From the NCBI GenBank assembly GCA_964407665.1, contig CAYOWK010000018.1:4473-68472 (forward strand): DNA of 64,000 nucleotides, given 5' to 3'. Each line of letters starts with the position of its first letter. Position 1 is the first letter of the stretch. The position numbers and the translations under genes were made by a program. Below the pieces are notes generated by a model. It did not search any database and had not been told where the DNA came from. It saw nothing but the letters and a program-made list of their open reading frames with translations. Below are positions 18,527-26,638 of the stretch, one piece after another. The stretch comes from CAYOWK01 sp964407665. GTDB lineage: Bacteria > Pseudomonadota > Alphaproteobacteria > Caulobacterales > Hyphomonadaceae.

Positions 18527-19342
18527 ATGGAGAGCCTGCCGAAGTCGCCGGTCTTTCTCGCCTTCGTTCTATTTCTGATCGTCGCTGAAGCGCTTTGGCG
18601 CAGATGGGGCAGCCGCCAGGGCTATGACGTAGGTGCAGCCGCGGCGTCGGCGGGTGTGGCCGCAGGCAACGCTCTGCTGAAGCCGCTCTCCGCAGCCGTA
18701 ACCACGGCTGTCATGTTTGCCGTCGAACCTTTTGCGATCTGGCGTTTTTCAGCAGACCACTGGGCGACCTGGGCGGCGGGCTTCGTGGCAGTGGAGTTTG
18801 TCTATTACTGGTATCACCGCTGGAGCCACACGATCCGGTGGCTGTGGGCCTCGCACGCCGTCCACCACTCTGCGAACGAATACACCTTGCCCGCAGCCGT
18901 CCGGCTTGGCTGGACCAGTCTCCTCTCGGGCGGCTGGTTGCTGTTTGCGCCGCTTGTGCTGCTGGGCTTTCCGCCGCTGGTCGTCACGGGCCTGCTTGCC
19001 GCGAACCTGTCCTACCAGTTTCTCTTGCACACGGAGCTCGTGGGCAGGCTCGGTCCGCTCGAGTGGATTCTGAACACCCCCCAGCACCACCGCGTCCACC
19101 ATGCCTCCAACCCGCAGTATCTCGATCGCAACTTCGGCGGCGTCGTCATCGTGTGGGACAGGCTGTTCGGCACATTCGCGGAGGAAGCGGCGGAGGAGCC
19201 CATCCGCTATGGCCTCACCACGCCGCTGACCAGCAGCAACCCGTTCGTGATCGCCCTGCACGAGTGGGGCGCCATGGGCCGGGATGTCGCGAAAGCTGGA
19301 TCCTGGAAAGACCGCGCCAGAGCCGCTTTCGGCAGACCGTAA
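18527..19342 (+). CDS. Sterol desaturase/fatty acid hydroxylase superfamily protein
   Basis: 271 residues with several membrane segments and the three His clusters of the di-iron hydroxylase superfamily: YHRWSHT (about residue 90), SHAVHHS (about 108) and PQHHRVHH (about 190). It should hydroxylate or desaturate a lipid in the membrane. Starts 5 bp after the EF-hand gene, and ends 3 bp from the convergent metC stop. The exact substrate (fatty acid, hopanoid or carotenoid) cannot be told from the sequence. Confidence 0.88.
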   Translation: MESLPKSPVFLAFVLFLIVAEALWRRWGSRQGYDVGAAAASAGVAAGNALLKPLSAAVTTAVMFAVEPFAIWRFSADHWATWAAGFVAVEFVYYWYHRWSHTIRWLWASHAVHHSANEYTLPAAVRLGWTSLLSGGWLLFAPLVLLGFPPLVVTGLLAANLSYQFLLHTELVGRLGPLEWILNTPQHHRVHHASNPQYLDRNFGGVVIVWDRLFGTFAEEAAEEPIRYGLTTPLTSSNPFVIALHEWGAMGRDVAKAGSWKDRARAAFGRP

Positions 19343-19345
19343 GCC

Positions 19346-20518
19346 TCAGTCTGCCGGATAACCGGAAAGCGCCGCGTCGAGATCAGCGATCAGATCGCCC
19401 GGGTCTTCGAGTCCGATCGAGAGCCGGATCAGCGGCCCGCCCATGTCCAGCCTCGTGGCCGTGCGCTTGATCTGCGGATCGCAATGGATGGCGAGGCTCT
19501 CGAAGCCGCCATAGGAGAAGCCCATCCCGAACAGCTCAAGCGCGTTCAGCACGGCATGAACTGCCGCTGTTGGAGCCGGTTTCAGCACCAGCCCGAACAG
19601 GCCGGACGCCCCGGAGAAGTCCCGCTTCCAGAGTGCGTGCGAGGGGTCCGTCTCCAGCGCCGGATGGATCACGCGCAGCACGGCCGGGTGGCCGGCCAGC
19701 CATCGCGCGACGACAAGAGCCGAGGCCTGATGCTGCGCCATGCGGGTGGGCAACGTGCGCAGCCCGCGAAGGGTCAGATAGGCGTCGTCTGGCGAGACAG
19801 ACAGGCCGAGATCAGCAGCAGTGTCCCGCATCCGCTGCGCCAACCCGCTGTCGCGCGTAAAGACCGCTCCCCCCAGCACATCCGATCCGCCGGAAATGTA
19901 CTTGGTCGTCGCCTGCACCGAGATGTCTGCGCCAAGGTCAAGCGGATGGTGGTAAAGGCCGCCCGACCAGGTGTTGTCGAAAATCGACACAGCGCCAGCC
20001 GCCCGTGCAATCGCTGTGATGGCGGGCGTGTCCGAAATCTCGAACGTCAGCGATCCCGGGCTTTCGATGAAGACGGCGCGTGTTTCAGGGCGGAGCAGCT
20101 TTGCCGCGGCGGCGCCTGCTGCAGGCGGGAAATACTCCGTCGTGCACCCCAGACGGGTCAGCAGACGGTCGCAGAAGCGGCGCGTCGGACCGTAGACGGT
20201 GTCGGAGACGAGGATGTGGGCGCCCGGCTGCGCCACGGCGAGCAGGGGCAGGGTGCAGCTCATCAGGCCGGATGGCGCCAGCAGCACCTCCGACGCGCCG
20301 CCCTCAAGTTGTCCGAGCGCTTCGCGAAGCGCTGCATGGGTCGATGTCCCGTGGCGGCCATAGGGGGGCATCGAGGACGAATAAAGCTCGGCCGCATGTG
20401 CCGCGAGCATGGTGGAGCCGCGCTCGACCGACGGATTGACGGTCCGCCCCTCGCTTGGCCTGGGACGACCCGTATGGGCGAGGCGTGTATCCGGCCGGCC
20501 GGTTGGTCGCCTCGCCAT
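19346..20518 (-). CDS. metC: Cystathionine beta-lyase
   Basis: 390 residues of the Cys/Met metabolism PLP-dependent family. Motifs are YSSSMPPYGRHGTSTH near residue 47, IFDNTWSGGL for the PLP-contacting Asp, and SVQATTKYISGGSDVLGG with the PLP Lys. The length and the Trp-Ser-Gly element fit the alphaproteobacterial beta-lyase subgroup, which cleaves cystathionine to homocysteine, pyruvate and ammonia in the cytoplasm. It lies 3 bp after the sulfurtransferase gene, so both are in one transcript dealing with sulfur amino acids. Confidence 0.85.
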   Translation of the reverse strand: MARRPTGRPDTRLAHTGRPRPSEGRTVNPSVERGSTMLAAHAAELYSSSMPPYGRHGTSTHAALREALGQLEGGASEVLLAPSGLMSCTLPLLAVAQPGAHILVSDTVYGPTRRFCDRLLTRLGCTTEYFPPAAGAAAAKLLRPETRAVFIESPGSLTFEISDTPAITAIARAAGAVSIFDNTWSGGLYHHPLDLGADISVQATTKYISGGSDVLGGAVFTRDSGLAQRMRDTAADLGLSVSPDDAYLTLRGLRTLPTRMAQHQASALVVARWLAGHPAVLRVIHPALETDPSHALWKRDFSGASGLFGLVLKPAPTAAVHAVLNALELFGMGFSYGGFESLAIHCDPQIKRTATRLDMGGPLIRLSIGLEDPGDLIADLDAALSGYPAD

Positions 20519-20521
20519 CGA

Positions 20522-21385
20522 TCAGCCTTCCGCGACAGGCAGGCCCGACGTTTCAGCGCCCCACTCGGCCCACGAACCGTCGTACATGCCGACATCATCG
20601 TAGCCGAGAACCGCTTCAGCCAGCGCCAGGACCGCAGCGGTTACGCCCGAACCGCAGGTGTTGACGATTGGTCGCGAGAAATCGACGCCAGCCTTTGCGA
20701 ATACCTGCTCGAGCTGCTCCGGCGGAAGCATTGTGCCTTGCGCCGTCAGGAGCTGGCGGTAGGGCAGGTTCAGAGAACCCGGAATATGGCCCTTGCGAAC
20801 GCCGGGGCGGGGCTCGGCGGCTTCCCCCCTGAAGCGGTCGGCCGGGCGCGCGTCTATGATCTGGGCGGAATCAGCGGCGACCAGCGCTTCCATCTGTTCA
20901 CGGCTGCGGATCAGATCGGCCCGTGCGCGAACGGTGAAGTGCCGGTCGGATGCGTTCAGGGGCGGCAGGTCTTCCTGGGGCCCGCCTGCGGCTTTCCAGG
21001 CGTTGAAGCCGCCATCCAGCACGGCGACATCGCCATGGCCCATCGCCCGGAACATCCACCAGACCCGGGCCGAGGCCATGTAGTCGTTCTGGTCATAGCA
21101 GATGATGCGGTGGCCATCGCCGAGACCCAGCTTGCGGGCCCTGGAGGCGAACTTCTCGGGCCGTGGCAGCATGTGGGGCAGGCTGCTCTCGGTATCCGCT
21201 ATCTCTTCGATATCGAAGAAACGCGAGCCCGGAATGTGGTGGGCATTGTAGGACTGGCTGCCCTCTCGCCCATCGCTGGGCAGGTACCATGTGCAGTCCA
21301 GGATGCGGACATCCGGAGCATGCGAATGGTTGATAAGCCATTCCGCCGTCACAAGGGGTGATTCAGCGGTGAAACGCGCAACCAT
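20522..21385 (-). CDS. sseA: 3-mercaptopyruvate/thiosulfate sulfurtransferase
   Basis: 287 residues with two rhodanese domains. The catalytic loop in the second domain is NTCGSGVTA (Cys near residue 233), matching mercaptopyruvate sulfurtransferases. The first domain contains HSHAPDVRILDCTWYLP and HIPGSRFFDIEEIAD. It transfers sulfur from 3-mercaptopyruvate to acceptors such as thiols or cyanide. It is first in the operon with metC, and the promoter should be in the 450-bp gap upstream. Confidence 0.9.
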   Translation of the reverse strand: MVARFTAESPLVTAEWLINHSHAPDVRILDCTWYLPSDGREGSQSYNAHHIPGSRFFDIEEIADTESSLPHMLPRPEKFASRARKLGLGDGHRIICYDQNDYMASARVWWMFRAMGHGDVAVLDGGFNAWKAAGGPQEDLPPLNASDRHFTVRARADLIRSREQMEALVAADSAQIIDARPADRFRGEAAEPRPGVRKGHIPGSLNLPYRQLLTAQGTMLPPEQLEQVFAKAGVDFSRPIVNTCGSGVTAAVLALAEAVLGYDDVGMYDGSWAEWGAETSGLPVAEG

Positions 21386-21839
21386 CGCGACCGGCCTCCC
21401 GTAGTCTCAACCGATTTGACGCAGCGACTTGAGCTGCTGACGAGACGCTCCGGCTCTAACCGGCGCCTCCGCCTTAGGCAAGGCGGACCCGTCCGGATGC
21501 CGGCTGAAATGTCATCGCGGCTCTTGGTTTACGCAGATCGTCCATTCGCACACGCAACAGGCGAATTTCGTTGTGCGGCGCACCATTTGCGTTCGATTGT
21601 GGCACAGAAGACGGCCATTCTTTGGGCTGGGCAGGGGAAAACGTACACGCCAGTCGCCCTTGTGGAGAACTCTATTGTTAAGGGCCGCGTCTCCAGCTTG
21701 TGTGCATTAACGATCTGTTACGCTTCGGCACAAGGCGGACAGGACTGCGGGGGGAATGTGATCCCGGGAGGCCCGAAGGGGTTGGTCCGGGGATTGCGTA
21801 GGGGGTAGCGGGTCCTGGACCCGTACGAGGGTGCGTAGA
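21386..21839. other. Intergenic region between sseA and sugar transferase
   Basis: A 454-bp divergent gap. It has lower GC than its neighbours around 21590-21720. It contains TTAA-N7-TTAC at 21707-21721, close to the CtrA recognition pattern. An open frame at 21416-21808 has no recognisable protein character or good ribosome binding site, so I leave it out. Confidence 0.4.
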
Positions 21840-22532
21840 ATGAAAAACGGCAGCGGAGTCGAGGCGGAACGGGTCGGCGGGTGGATCCCGGGCGCCCCCG
21901 AAGCCACGCTTATGCCTCGCGGGGCGCTCGCGGCGAAGCGCGTTCTGGATCTCGTCCTTGCTGTTCCGCTCCTGATCTTTGTCTCTCCGCTTCTGATCGT
22001 CCTCGCAGCTCTGGTTCGTCTCGCCGATGGCGGCCCGGCGATCTTCTCGCACCGCCGCTGCGGCCTGAACGGCACGACGTTCGAATGCTTCAAATTCCGT
22101 ACTATGTACAAGGATGCGCAGGATCGCCTGCAGCAGGTCCTCGACAACGACCCGGCTGCGGCCGCCGAATGGGCCGAGTTCCAGAAGCTCCGTAACGACC
22201 CGCGCGTGACGCCGGTAGGCCGCTTTCTCCGCAAGAGCAGCCTCGACGAGCTGCCCCAGCTTTTCAACATCCTGCGCGGCGAGATGGGCGTGATCGGCCC
22301 GCGGCCCGTCACGTCATCCGAGCTTCACCGTTACGGTTCGAACCTGCATTTCTACCGCGCCGTGCGCCCCGGCGTTCTGGGCCTCTGGCAGGTCAACGGA
22401 CGCAACACGCTGACCTATGACCAGCGCGTCGCGATGGACATCGAGTACGTCGCAACCTGGACGATCTGGAGCGATATCAAGATCCTGTTCAAGGCCGTCC
22501 CCGTCGTTCTGTTCGGCAAGGGCGCGTTCTAG
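21840..22532 (+). CDS. Undecaprenyl-phosphate sugar phosphotransferase, single-domain
   Basis: About 230 residues of the bacterial sugar transferase (PglC/WcaJ C-terminal domain) family. It has one re-entrant hydrophobic segment (KRVLDLVLAVPLLIFVSPLL), then FKFRTM, LRKSSLDELPQLFNILRGEM, GPRP and a typical C-terminus. It lacks the N-terminal membrane and CoA-binding domains present in the protein at 46918. It should start a polysaccharide by moving sugar-1-phosphate to undecaprenyl phosphate. Such short forms (compare PssY/PssZ of Caulobacter) can back up HfsE. I chose the ATG at 21840 over the GTG at 21831. Confidence 0.88.
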   Translation: MKNGSGVEAERVGGWIPGAPEATLMPRGALAAKRVLDLVLAVPLLIFVSPLLIVLAALVRLADGGPAIFSHRRCGLNGTTFECFKFRTMYKDAQDRLQQVLDNDPAAAAEWAEFQKLRNDPRVTPVGRFLRKSSLDELPQLFNILRGEMGVIGPRPVTSSELHRYGSNLHFYRAVRPGVLGLWQVNGRNTLTYDQRVAMDIEYVATWTIWSDIKILFKAVPVVLFGKGAF

Positions 22533-22576
22533 TTAACGGCGCTTCACAACTCTCGGAATAATGCATTGCTAACTGT

Positions 22577-22603
22577 ATCCGCGTGATCCGCGATCACGCG
22601 GAT
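22577..22603. terminator. Perfect 11-bp inverted repeat
   Basis: ATCCGCGTGAT, a 5-nt spacer, then ATCACGCGGAT. It begins 45 bp after the sugar transferase stop. No T run follows, so it may be a transcript-end hairpin or a protein-binding palindrome. Confidence 0.5.
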
Positions 22604-22806
22604 CGATCCGTATTCATGCATATGGTGCGCTGCAGCGCGCATCTGCCGGCTCTCTATGTCTGCCGCAACGCACAATATTTCCCGCTGAAAATGGCGTGGA
22701 ACCGCCATTGGTTTGACTGATTGTTAAGGTGGAAATTGAATTGTTGCAGCTTAGGGTCTGTCCCTCGGCGAACCGGCCGCTCCGAACGAGCGGATAGGGA
22801 GGTAGC

Positions 22807-23022
22807 GTGATCAACGCGCACATCACCACACGGGACGGCCTCGGCCGTTTTCCTGCTGATATCCGGACATCGCAGTCCGGCGGCTCTCTCGCGCGATTTG
22901 GCGACAACCACGGCAAGGACGCGGAGCGCTGGCCTGCGTGGAAGTCGGCTGTCTTCGTGATCGGCTTCTGCGGCGCCTTCTGGGGCGGGATCGCGTATCT
23001 GGCGTGGAGACTCTTCGGCTGA
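22807..23022 (+). CDS. Small single-pass membrane protein
   Basis: 71 residues from a GTG with GGGAGG just upstream. The N-terminal half is polar; residues 48-68 form one hydrophobic helix (SAVFVIGFCGAFWGGIAYLAW). No family is recognised. It is isolated between the sugar transferase and the convergent cysK. The good ribosome binding site and sensible topology make it a probable real gene. Confidence 0.55.
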   Translation: MINAHITTRDGLGRFPADIRTSQSGGSLARFGDNHGKDAERWPAWKSAVFVIGFCGAFWGGIAYLAWRLFG

Positions 23023-23071
23023 CCCTGCCGCCCCTGGCGGCAAGCGCAACCGAACGCAGAACGTCCCGGGT

Positions 23072-24073
23072 CTATCGCGCCAGCCAGTCTGGAACCGGCA
23101 GGCCTTTATCCCTCAGAAATTCCGGATTGTAGAGCTTCGAACTGTATCGGTTTCCATAGTCGCAAAGTATGGTGACGACGGTCGATCCCTGGCCGATCTC
23201 CCGTGCAAGCGAGATGGCTCCATGGATATTGATCCCCGACGAGCCGCCCAGGCACATACCCTCTTCAGTCGTCAGATCGAAGATCGTCTTGAGGGCGTCG
23301 CTGTCAGCGACCCTGAAAGCGGTATCCACCTCTACGCCTTCAAGATTGGCCGTGATCCGCGATTGGCCAATGCCTTCAGTGATGGAGGTTCCCTCGGCCT
23401 TCAGTTCACCGGTTGTGTAGTATGAGAAGAGCGAGGCGCCGCCGGGGTCTGCAAGTCCGATACGCACGTTGCGGTTGCGTTCCTTGAGGGCCATTGAAAC
23501 GCCGCCAAGCGTGCCGCCCGACCCGACGGCGCAGATGAACCCGTCCACTTTTCCGCCGGTCTGCTCCCAGATCTCGGGGCCCGTGGTTTCATAGTGCGCC
23601 TGACGATTCGCGACGTTGTCGAACTGGTTGGCCCAGATCGCCCCGTTCGGCTCGGTTTGCGCCAGCTCGAGGGCAAGCCGCTCGGAGTATTTCACGTAGT
23701 GATTGGGGTTGGAGTAGGGGACCGCGTCGACCTCGACGAGCCTGGCCCCGAAATTCCGCACCGCGTCCTTTTTTTCCTGGGACTGCGTACGCGGCATGAC
23801 GATCACTGTTCTGTAGCCGAGTGCATTGCCGACCATCGCCAGGCCGATGCCCGTGTTTCCGGCCGTTCCCTCGACAATGACGCCTCCCGGCCGCAGCAGG
23901 CCGCGCCGTTCGGCGTCGCGGATCATGCCGAGAGCCGCACGGTCCTTCACCGACTGTCCCGGGTTGAGGAACTCCGCCTTGCCGTAGATGTTTGCCCCGG
24001 CGAGCTCGGACGCCCGGCGCAGGCGGATCAGCGGCGTATTGCCGATCGCTTCGACAACGCTCGAAAATGTCAT
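23072..24073 (-). CDS. cysK: Cysteine synthase A (O-acetylserine sulfhydrylase)
   Basis: 333 residues of the PLP fold-type II family. It begins TFSSVVEAIGNTPLIRLRR, with the PLP Lys in NPGQSVKDRA, the substrate loop EGTAGNTGIG and the PLP-phosphate loop GSGGTLGGV. It makes cysteine from O-acetylserine and sulfide in the cytoplasm. The ATG at 24073 has GAGGT upstream; the frame extends 36 bp further to 24109 without family support. The T-A-G-N-T loop (rather than T-S-G-N-T) also occurs in related cystathionine beta-synthase-like enzymes, so a cysteine-synthase-like paralogue is possible. Confidence 0.85.
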   Translation of the reverse strand: MTFSSVVEAIGNTPLIRLRRASELAGANIYGKAEFLNPGQSVKDRAALGMIRDAERRGLLRPGGVIVEGTAGNTGIGLAMVGNALGYRTVIVMPRTQSQEKKDAVRNFGARLVEVDAVPYSNPNHYVKYSERLALELAQTEPNGAIWANQFDNVANRQAHYETTGPEIWEQTGGKVDGFICAVGSGGTLGGVSMALKERNRNVRIGLADPGGASLFSYYTTGELKAEGTSITEGIGQSRITANLEGVEVDTAFRVADSDALKTIFDLTTEEGMCLGGSSGINIHGAISLAREIGQGSTVVTILCDYGNRYSSKLYNPEFLRDKGLPVPDWLAR

Positions 24074-24214
24074 CTCGGACCTCTGATGCGGCGCACTCTG
24101 GCCTATCAACTAGGTGCGTCGTCCTCGCATATCAATCGCCCCGCTCCGGCGCCGGGCTGATCCGGTCCGTGACGGACCGCGTATCGTCAACCGGGACCTT
24201 AACCGGATGCGGCG

Positions 24215-24958
24215 ATGAAACCTTCTCCCCAAAGTGGCTCAGCTCCCCGGAAACCCGGCGCCTGGAGCCGATTCGCCCCGATTCTGCTGGCAATGGCGGC
24301 CTTTGGGGCCCCGATAGCCGCCGCGCGGGAGGCGCCAGATAGCCCGGCGATGCAGTCCGTACCCCAGTGGACGCCGCGGAACGGCGATGCCCTGGTTTTC
24401 GACGTGCTGCGCAATGGATCGCCCTTTGGCGCCCATACTGTGCGTTTCAGCCGGTCGGGCGATGAACTAACCGTCGACACGGACATTGAACTCAGGGTCA
24501 TGATCGGACCATTCACAGCCTTCCACTACATTCACGACGCCGTAGAGCGCTGGAAAGGCGGTCGCGTGGAATCGGTCGTCGCCCGCACGAAGAACGAGGG
24601 CGACTGGAAGTCCCTGCGCGCCGAGCGACAGGGCGAGGGCCTGAAAGTGGAGGGCGCCGCGTTCAAGGGGCTACTGGAGGGCGTTGTCATCCCGTCCAGC
24701 CACTGGAACGCAGCCCAGATGATGCAGAAGGCGATGTTTTCGACCGAAACCGGGGCGATGCTGCCGATGACGGTGACGGACAGGGGCGTGGAAACCATAC
24801 GCACATCCGCCGGCACGCTGAAGGCGCGCCGGTTCGACGTGGACTCCGAGGTCGACGCCAGCTTCTGGTACGACCAGACCGGCCGCTGGGTGAAATGCGC
24901 CTTCGTCACAAAGGGCTCGAAGGTCGAGTACGTGCTGCGCGAAGGAACCCCGTCTTGA
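24215..24958 (+). CDS. DUF3108 exported protein
   Basis: 247 residues. The N-terminus has a long signal or anchor segment (FAPILLAMAAFGAPIAAA). The following beta-rich body (GDALVFDVLRNGSPFGAHTVRFSR, near the end FDVDSEVDASFWYDQTGRWVKCAF) matches the DUF3108 family of periplasmic proteins. The family's function is not known. Its stop overlaps the TTG start of the SDR gene by 4 bp, so the two are translationally coupled. Confidence 0.75.
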   Translation: MKPSPQSGSAPRKPGAWSRFAPILLAMAAFGAPIAAAREAPDSPAMQSVPQWTPRNGDALVFDVLRNGSPFGAHTVRFSRSGDELTVDTDIELRVMIGPFTAFHYIHDAVERWKGGRVESVVARTKNEGDWKSLRAERQGEGLKVEGAAFKGLLEGVVIPSSHWNAAQMMQKAMFSTETGAMLPMTVTDRGVETIRTSAGTLKARRFDVDSEVDASFWYDQTGRWVKCAFVTKGSKVEYVLREGTPS

Positions 24959-25779
24959 GCCGGCGTCCTGCCAGCCGGGAAGAGGGCTGCGCCTGGGTCA
25001 CCGGCGCCAGCTCCGGCATTGGCGAAGCGCTGGTGCATGAACTCGTCCTGCGTGGCTGGCGCGTCGCCGCGAGCGCGCGTTCGGAGGAGAAGCTGGCCGC
25101 GCTCGTCGCCATGTACCCGGCCGGTGTTGTCGCAGCCCCCTGCGACGTCACCGACCGCAACAGCGTGCGCGCCGCCGCCGCAATTGCGCGGGAGCGGTTC
25201 GGCCGGGTCGGCCTCGTCATTTCCAACGCCGGTGTCTATCTGCCGTTCGAAGGGCCTGACTTCTCCGCAGAGAAGTTCAGGCGCACCGTCGAGACAAACC
25301 TCACGGGCGCCGCCAACGTGGCCGAAGAAGTCATCGCCGACTTCTGTGCGCGCAAGGCGGGCCACATCCACTTCGTCGCCTCCGCCACAGGCTTTGGCGG
25401 GATGCCGACATCATCCGCCTATGGAGCCTCCAAGGCTGGGCTCATCAACATGGCCGAGTGCCTGAAGATCGAACTCCAGCGCCATGGCGTCGGAGTATCG
25501 CTCTCGACGCCGGGGTTCGTTGACACCCCCGCGCAGACCGACAACGCCTTCCCGAAGCCCTTCATGATCAAGCCGGACAAGGCGGCCAGCACCATTATCG
25601 ATGCTGTAGAGCTGGGCGGCTTCGAGACGTCCTTCCCGCGCGTGTTCACCTGGGGCCTGAAGGCGCTCTACGCCCTCCCGAAGTTCGCCTATCTCCCGCT
25701 CGTGCGGATGCAGACGGGCTGGAGCAAGCCCCCGGAAACGTCTCCCGCCCCGCAAACGGCGGCCCCGACCGGCGCCTGA
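24955..25779 (+). CDS. Short-chain dehydrogenase/reductase
   Basis: About 274 residues. Rossmann glycine motif TGASSGIG near residue 18, the NAG element in SNAGVYLP, and the catalytic YxxxK in SAYGASK. It is a soluble NAD(P)-dependent oxidoreductase, probably acting on a lipid or 3-oxoacyl-type substrate. The TTG start at 24955 forms a TTGA overlap with the DUF3108 stop and has AAGGA upstream; the frame is open further upstream inside the DUF3108 gene. It could be a classical fatty-acyl SDR, but the substrate is not determined. Confidence 0.85.
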   Translation: MSRRPASREEGCAWVTGASSGIGEALVHELVLRGWRVAASARSEEKLAALVAMYPAGVVAAPCDVTDRNSVRAAAAIARERFGRVGLVISNAGVYLPFEGPDFSAEKFRRTVETNLTGAANVAEEVIADFCARKAGHIHFVASATGFGGMPTSSAYGASKAGLINMAECLKIELQRHGVGVSLSTPGFVDTPAQTDNAFPKPFMIKPDKAASTIIDAVELGGFETSFPRVFTWGLKALYALPKFAYLPLVRMQTGWSKPPETSPAPQTAAPTGA

Positions 25780-25852
25780 CACGCCCACCCTTGGCAAGCC
25801 GGACAGGGAAGCGCATGTGTGAGGCGGCTCCTACCCCCGAACCCTGAGCAGC

Positions 25853-26623
25853 ATGCCCGAATGGAATGATCGCGGCATTTCCCTGGGACTCCGTCGCTTC
25901 GGCGAAACCGGAGCCATCCTCGATGTATTCGCCCGCGAGCATGGGCGCCGGCGCGGCCTGATCTATGGCGGGGCCAGCCGAGCGAAACGGGCCGTCATGC
26001 AGCCAGGGAACACGCTGGCGCTGACCTGGCGGGCCAAGGCCTCCGACAGCCTGGGTCACTTCGCCACCGCCGAGCCCGAAGCCGAACGCTCGGCCCTTCA
26101 CCTGAGCGAGCCCGAGGCGCTGTGCGCCATGTCAGCGATCGCCGATCTGCTGCAGGAGGCCCTTCCCGAAGGCGAGGCCAAGCCCGGCCTGTTCGACGCC
26201 GCCGAGACCCTCCTCGACGCCCTTGGACAGCCTCACATCTGGCCCCCGCTGTTTGTCCGCTGGGAGCTGGGTCTGCTGGCGATGCTGGGCTACGGCCTTG
26301 ATTTCAGCCGGTGTGCAATCTCCGGGTCCAATGACGGGTTGACCCACGTCAGCCCCCGCTCGGGCCGCGCCGTCCGGGGCAGCGAGGCAGGCGACTATCT
26401 CGACCGTCTCCTCGTGCTCCCGCAGTTCCTTGTGGATTCCCGTGCGCCTGTCCTGCCTTCCGACATCGGCGCGGGGTTGCGGTTAACGGGTTATTTCCTG
26501 TCTGAGCGGCTGTTTGCGGATCTGAACAAGCCCGTGCCAGAGGCGCGCGATCTGATGATTGACCGCCTTGAACGCGGCGGGCGAATTTCTCATAAGCCCG
26601 GTACGATTCCCGGCAGTCTGTAA
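25853..26623 (+). CDS. recO: DNA repair protein RecO
   Basis: 256 residues. The OB-fold N-terminus (MPEWNDRGISLGLRRFGETGAILDVF, then RRRGLIYGGASR) and helical C-terminus match RecO, which loads RecA on SSB-coated single-stranded DNA together with RecR. The Cys4 zinc motif of some RecO proteins is absent; only one Cys remains in that place (FSRCAISG). It is followed 15 bp later by parC. Confidence 0.88.
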   Translation: MPEWNDRGISLGLRRFGETGAILDVFAREHGRRRGLIYGGASRAKRAVMQPGNTLALTWRAKASDSLGHFATAEPEAERSALHLSEPEALCAMSAIADLLQEALPEGEAKPGLFDAAETLLDALGQPHIWPPLFVRWELGLLAMLGYGLDFSRCAISGSNDGLTHVSPRSGRAVRGSEAGDYLDRLLVLPQFLVDSRAPVLPSDIGAGLRLTGYFLSERLFADLNKPVPEARDLMIDRLERGGRISHKPGTIPGSL

Positions 26624-26638
26624 CGCCCGAGGGCCTGT

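Noticed and set aside
21416..21808. 130-codon frame upstream of the sugar transferase
   Set aside because: No family character, poor ribosome binding site, and it covers the AT-richer promoter region.
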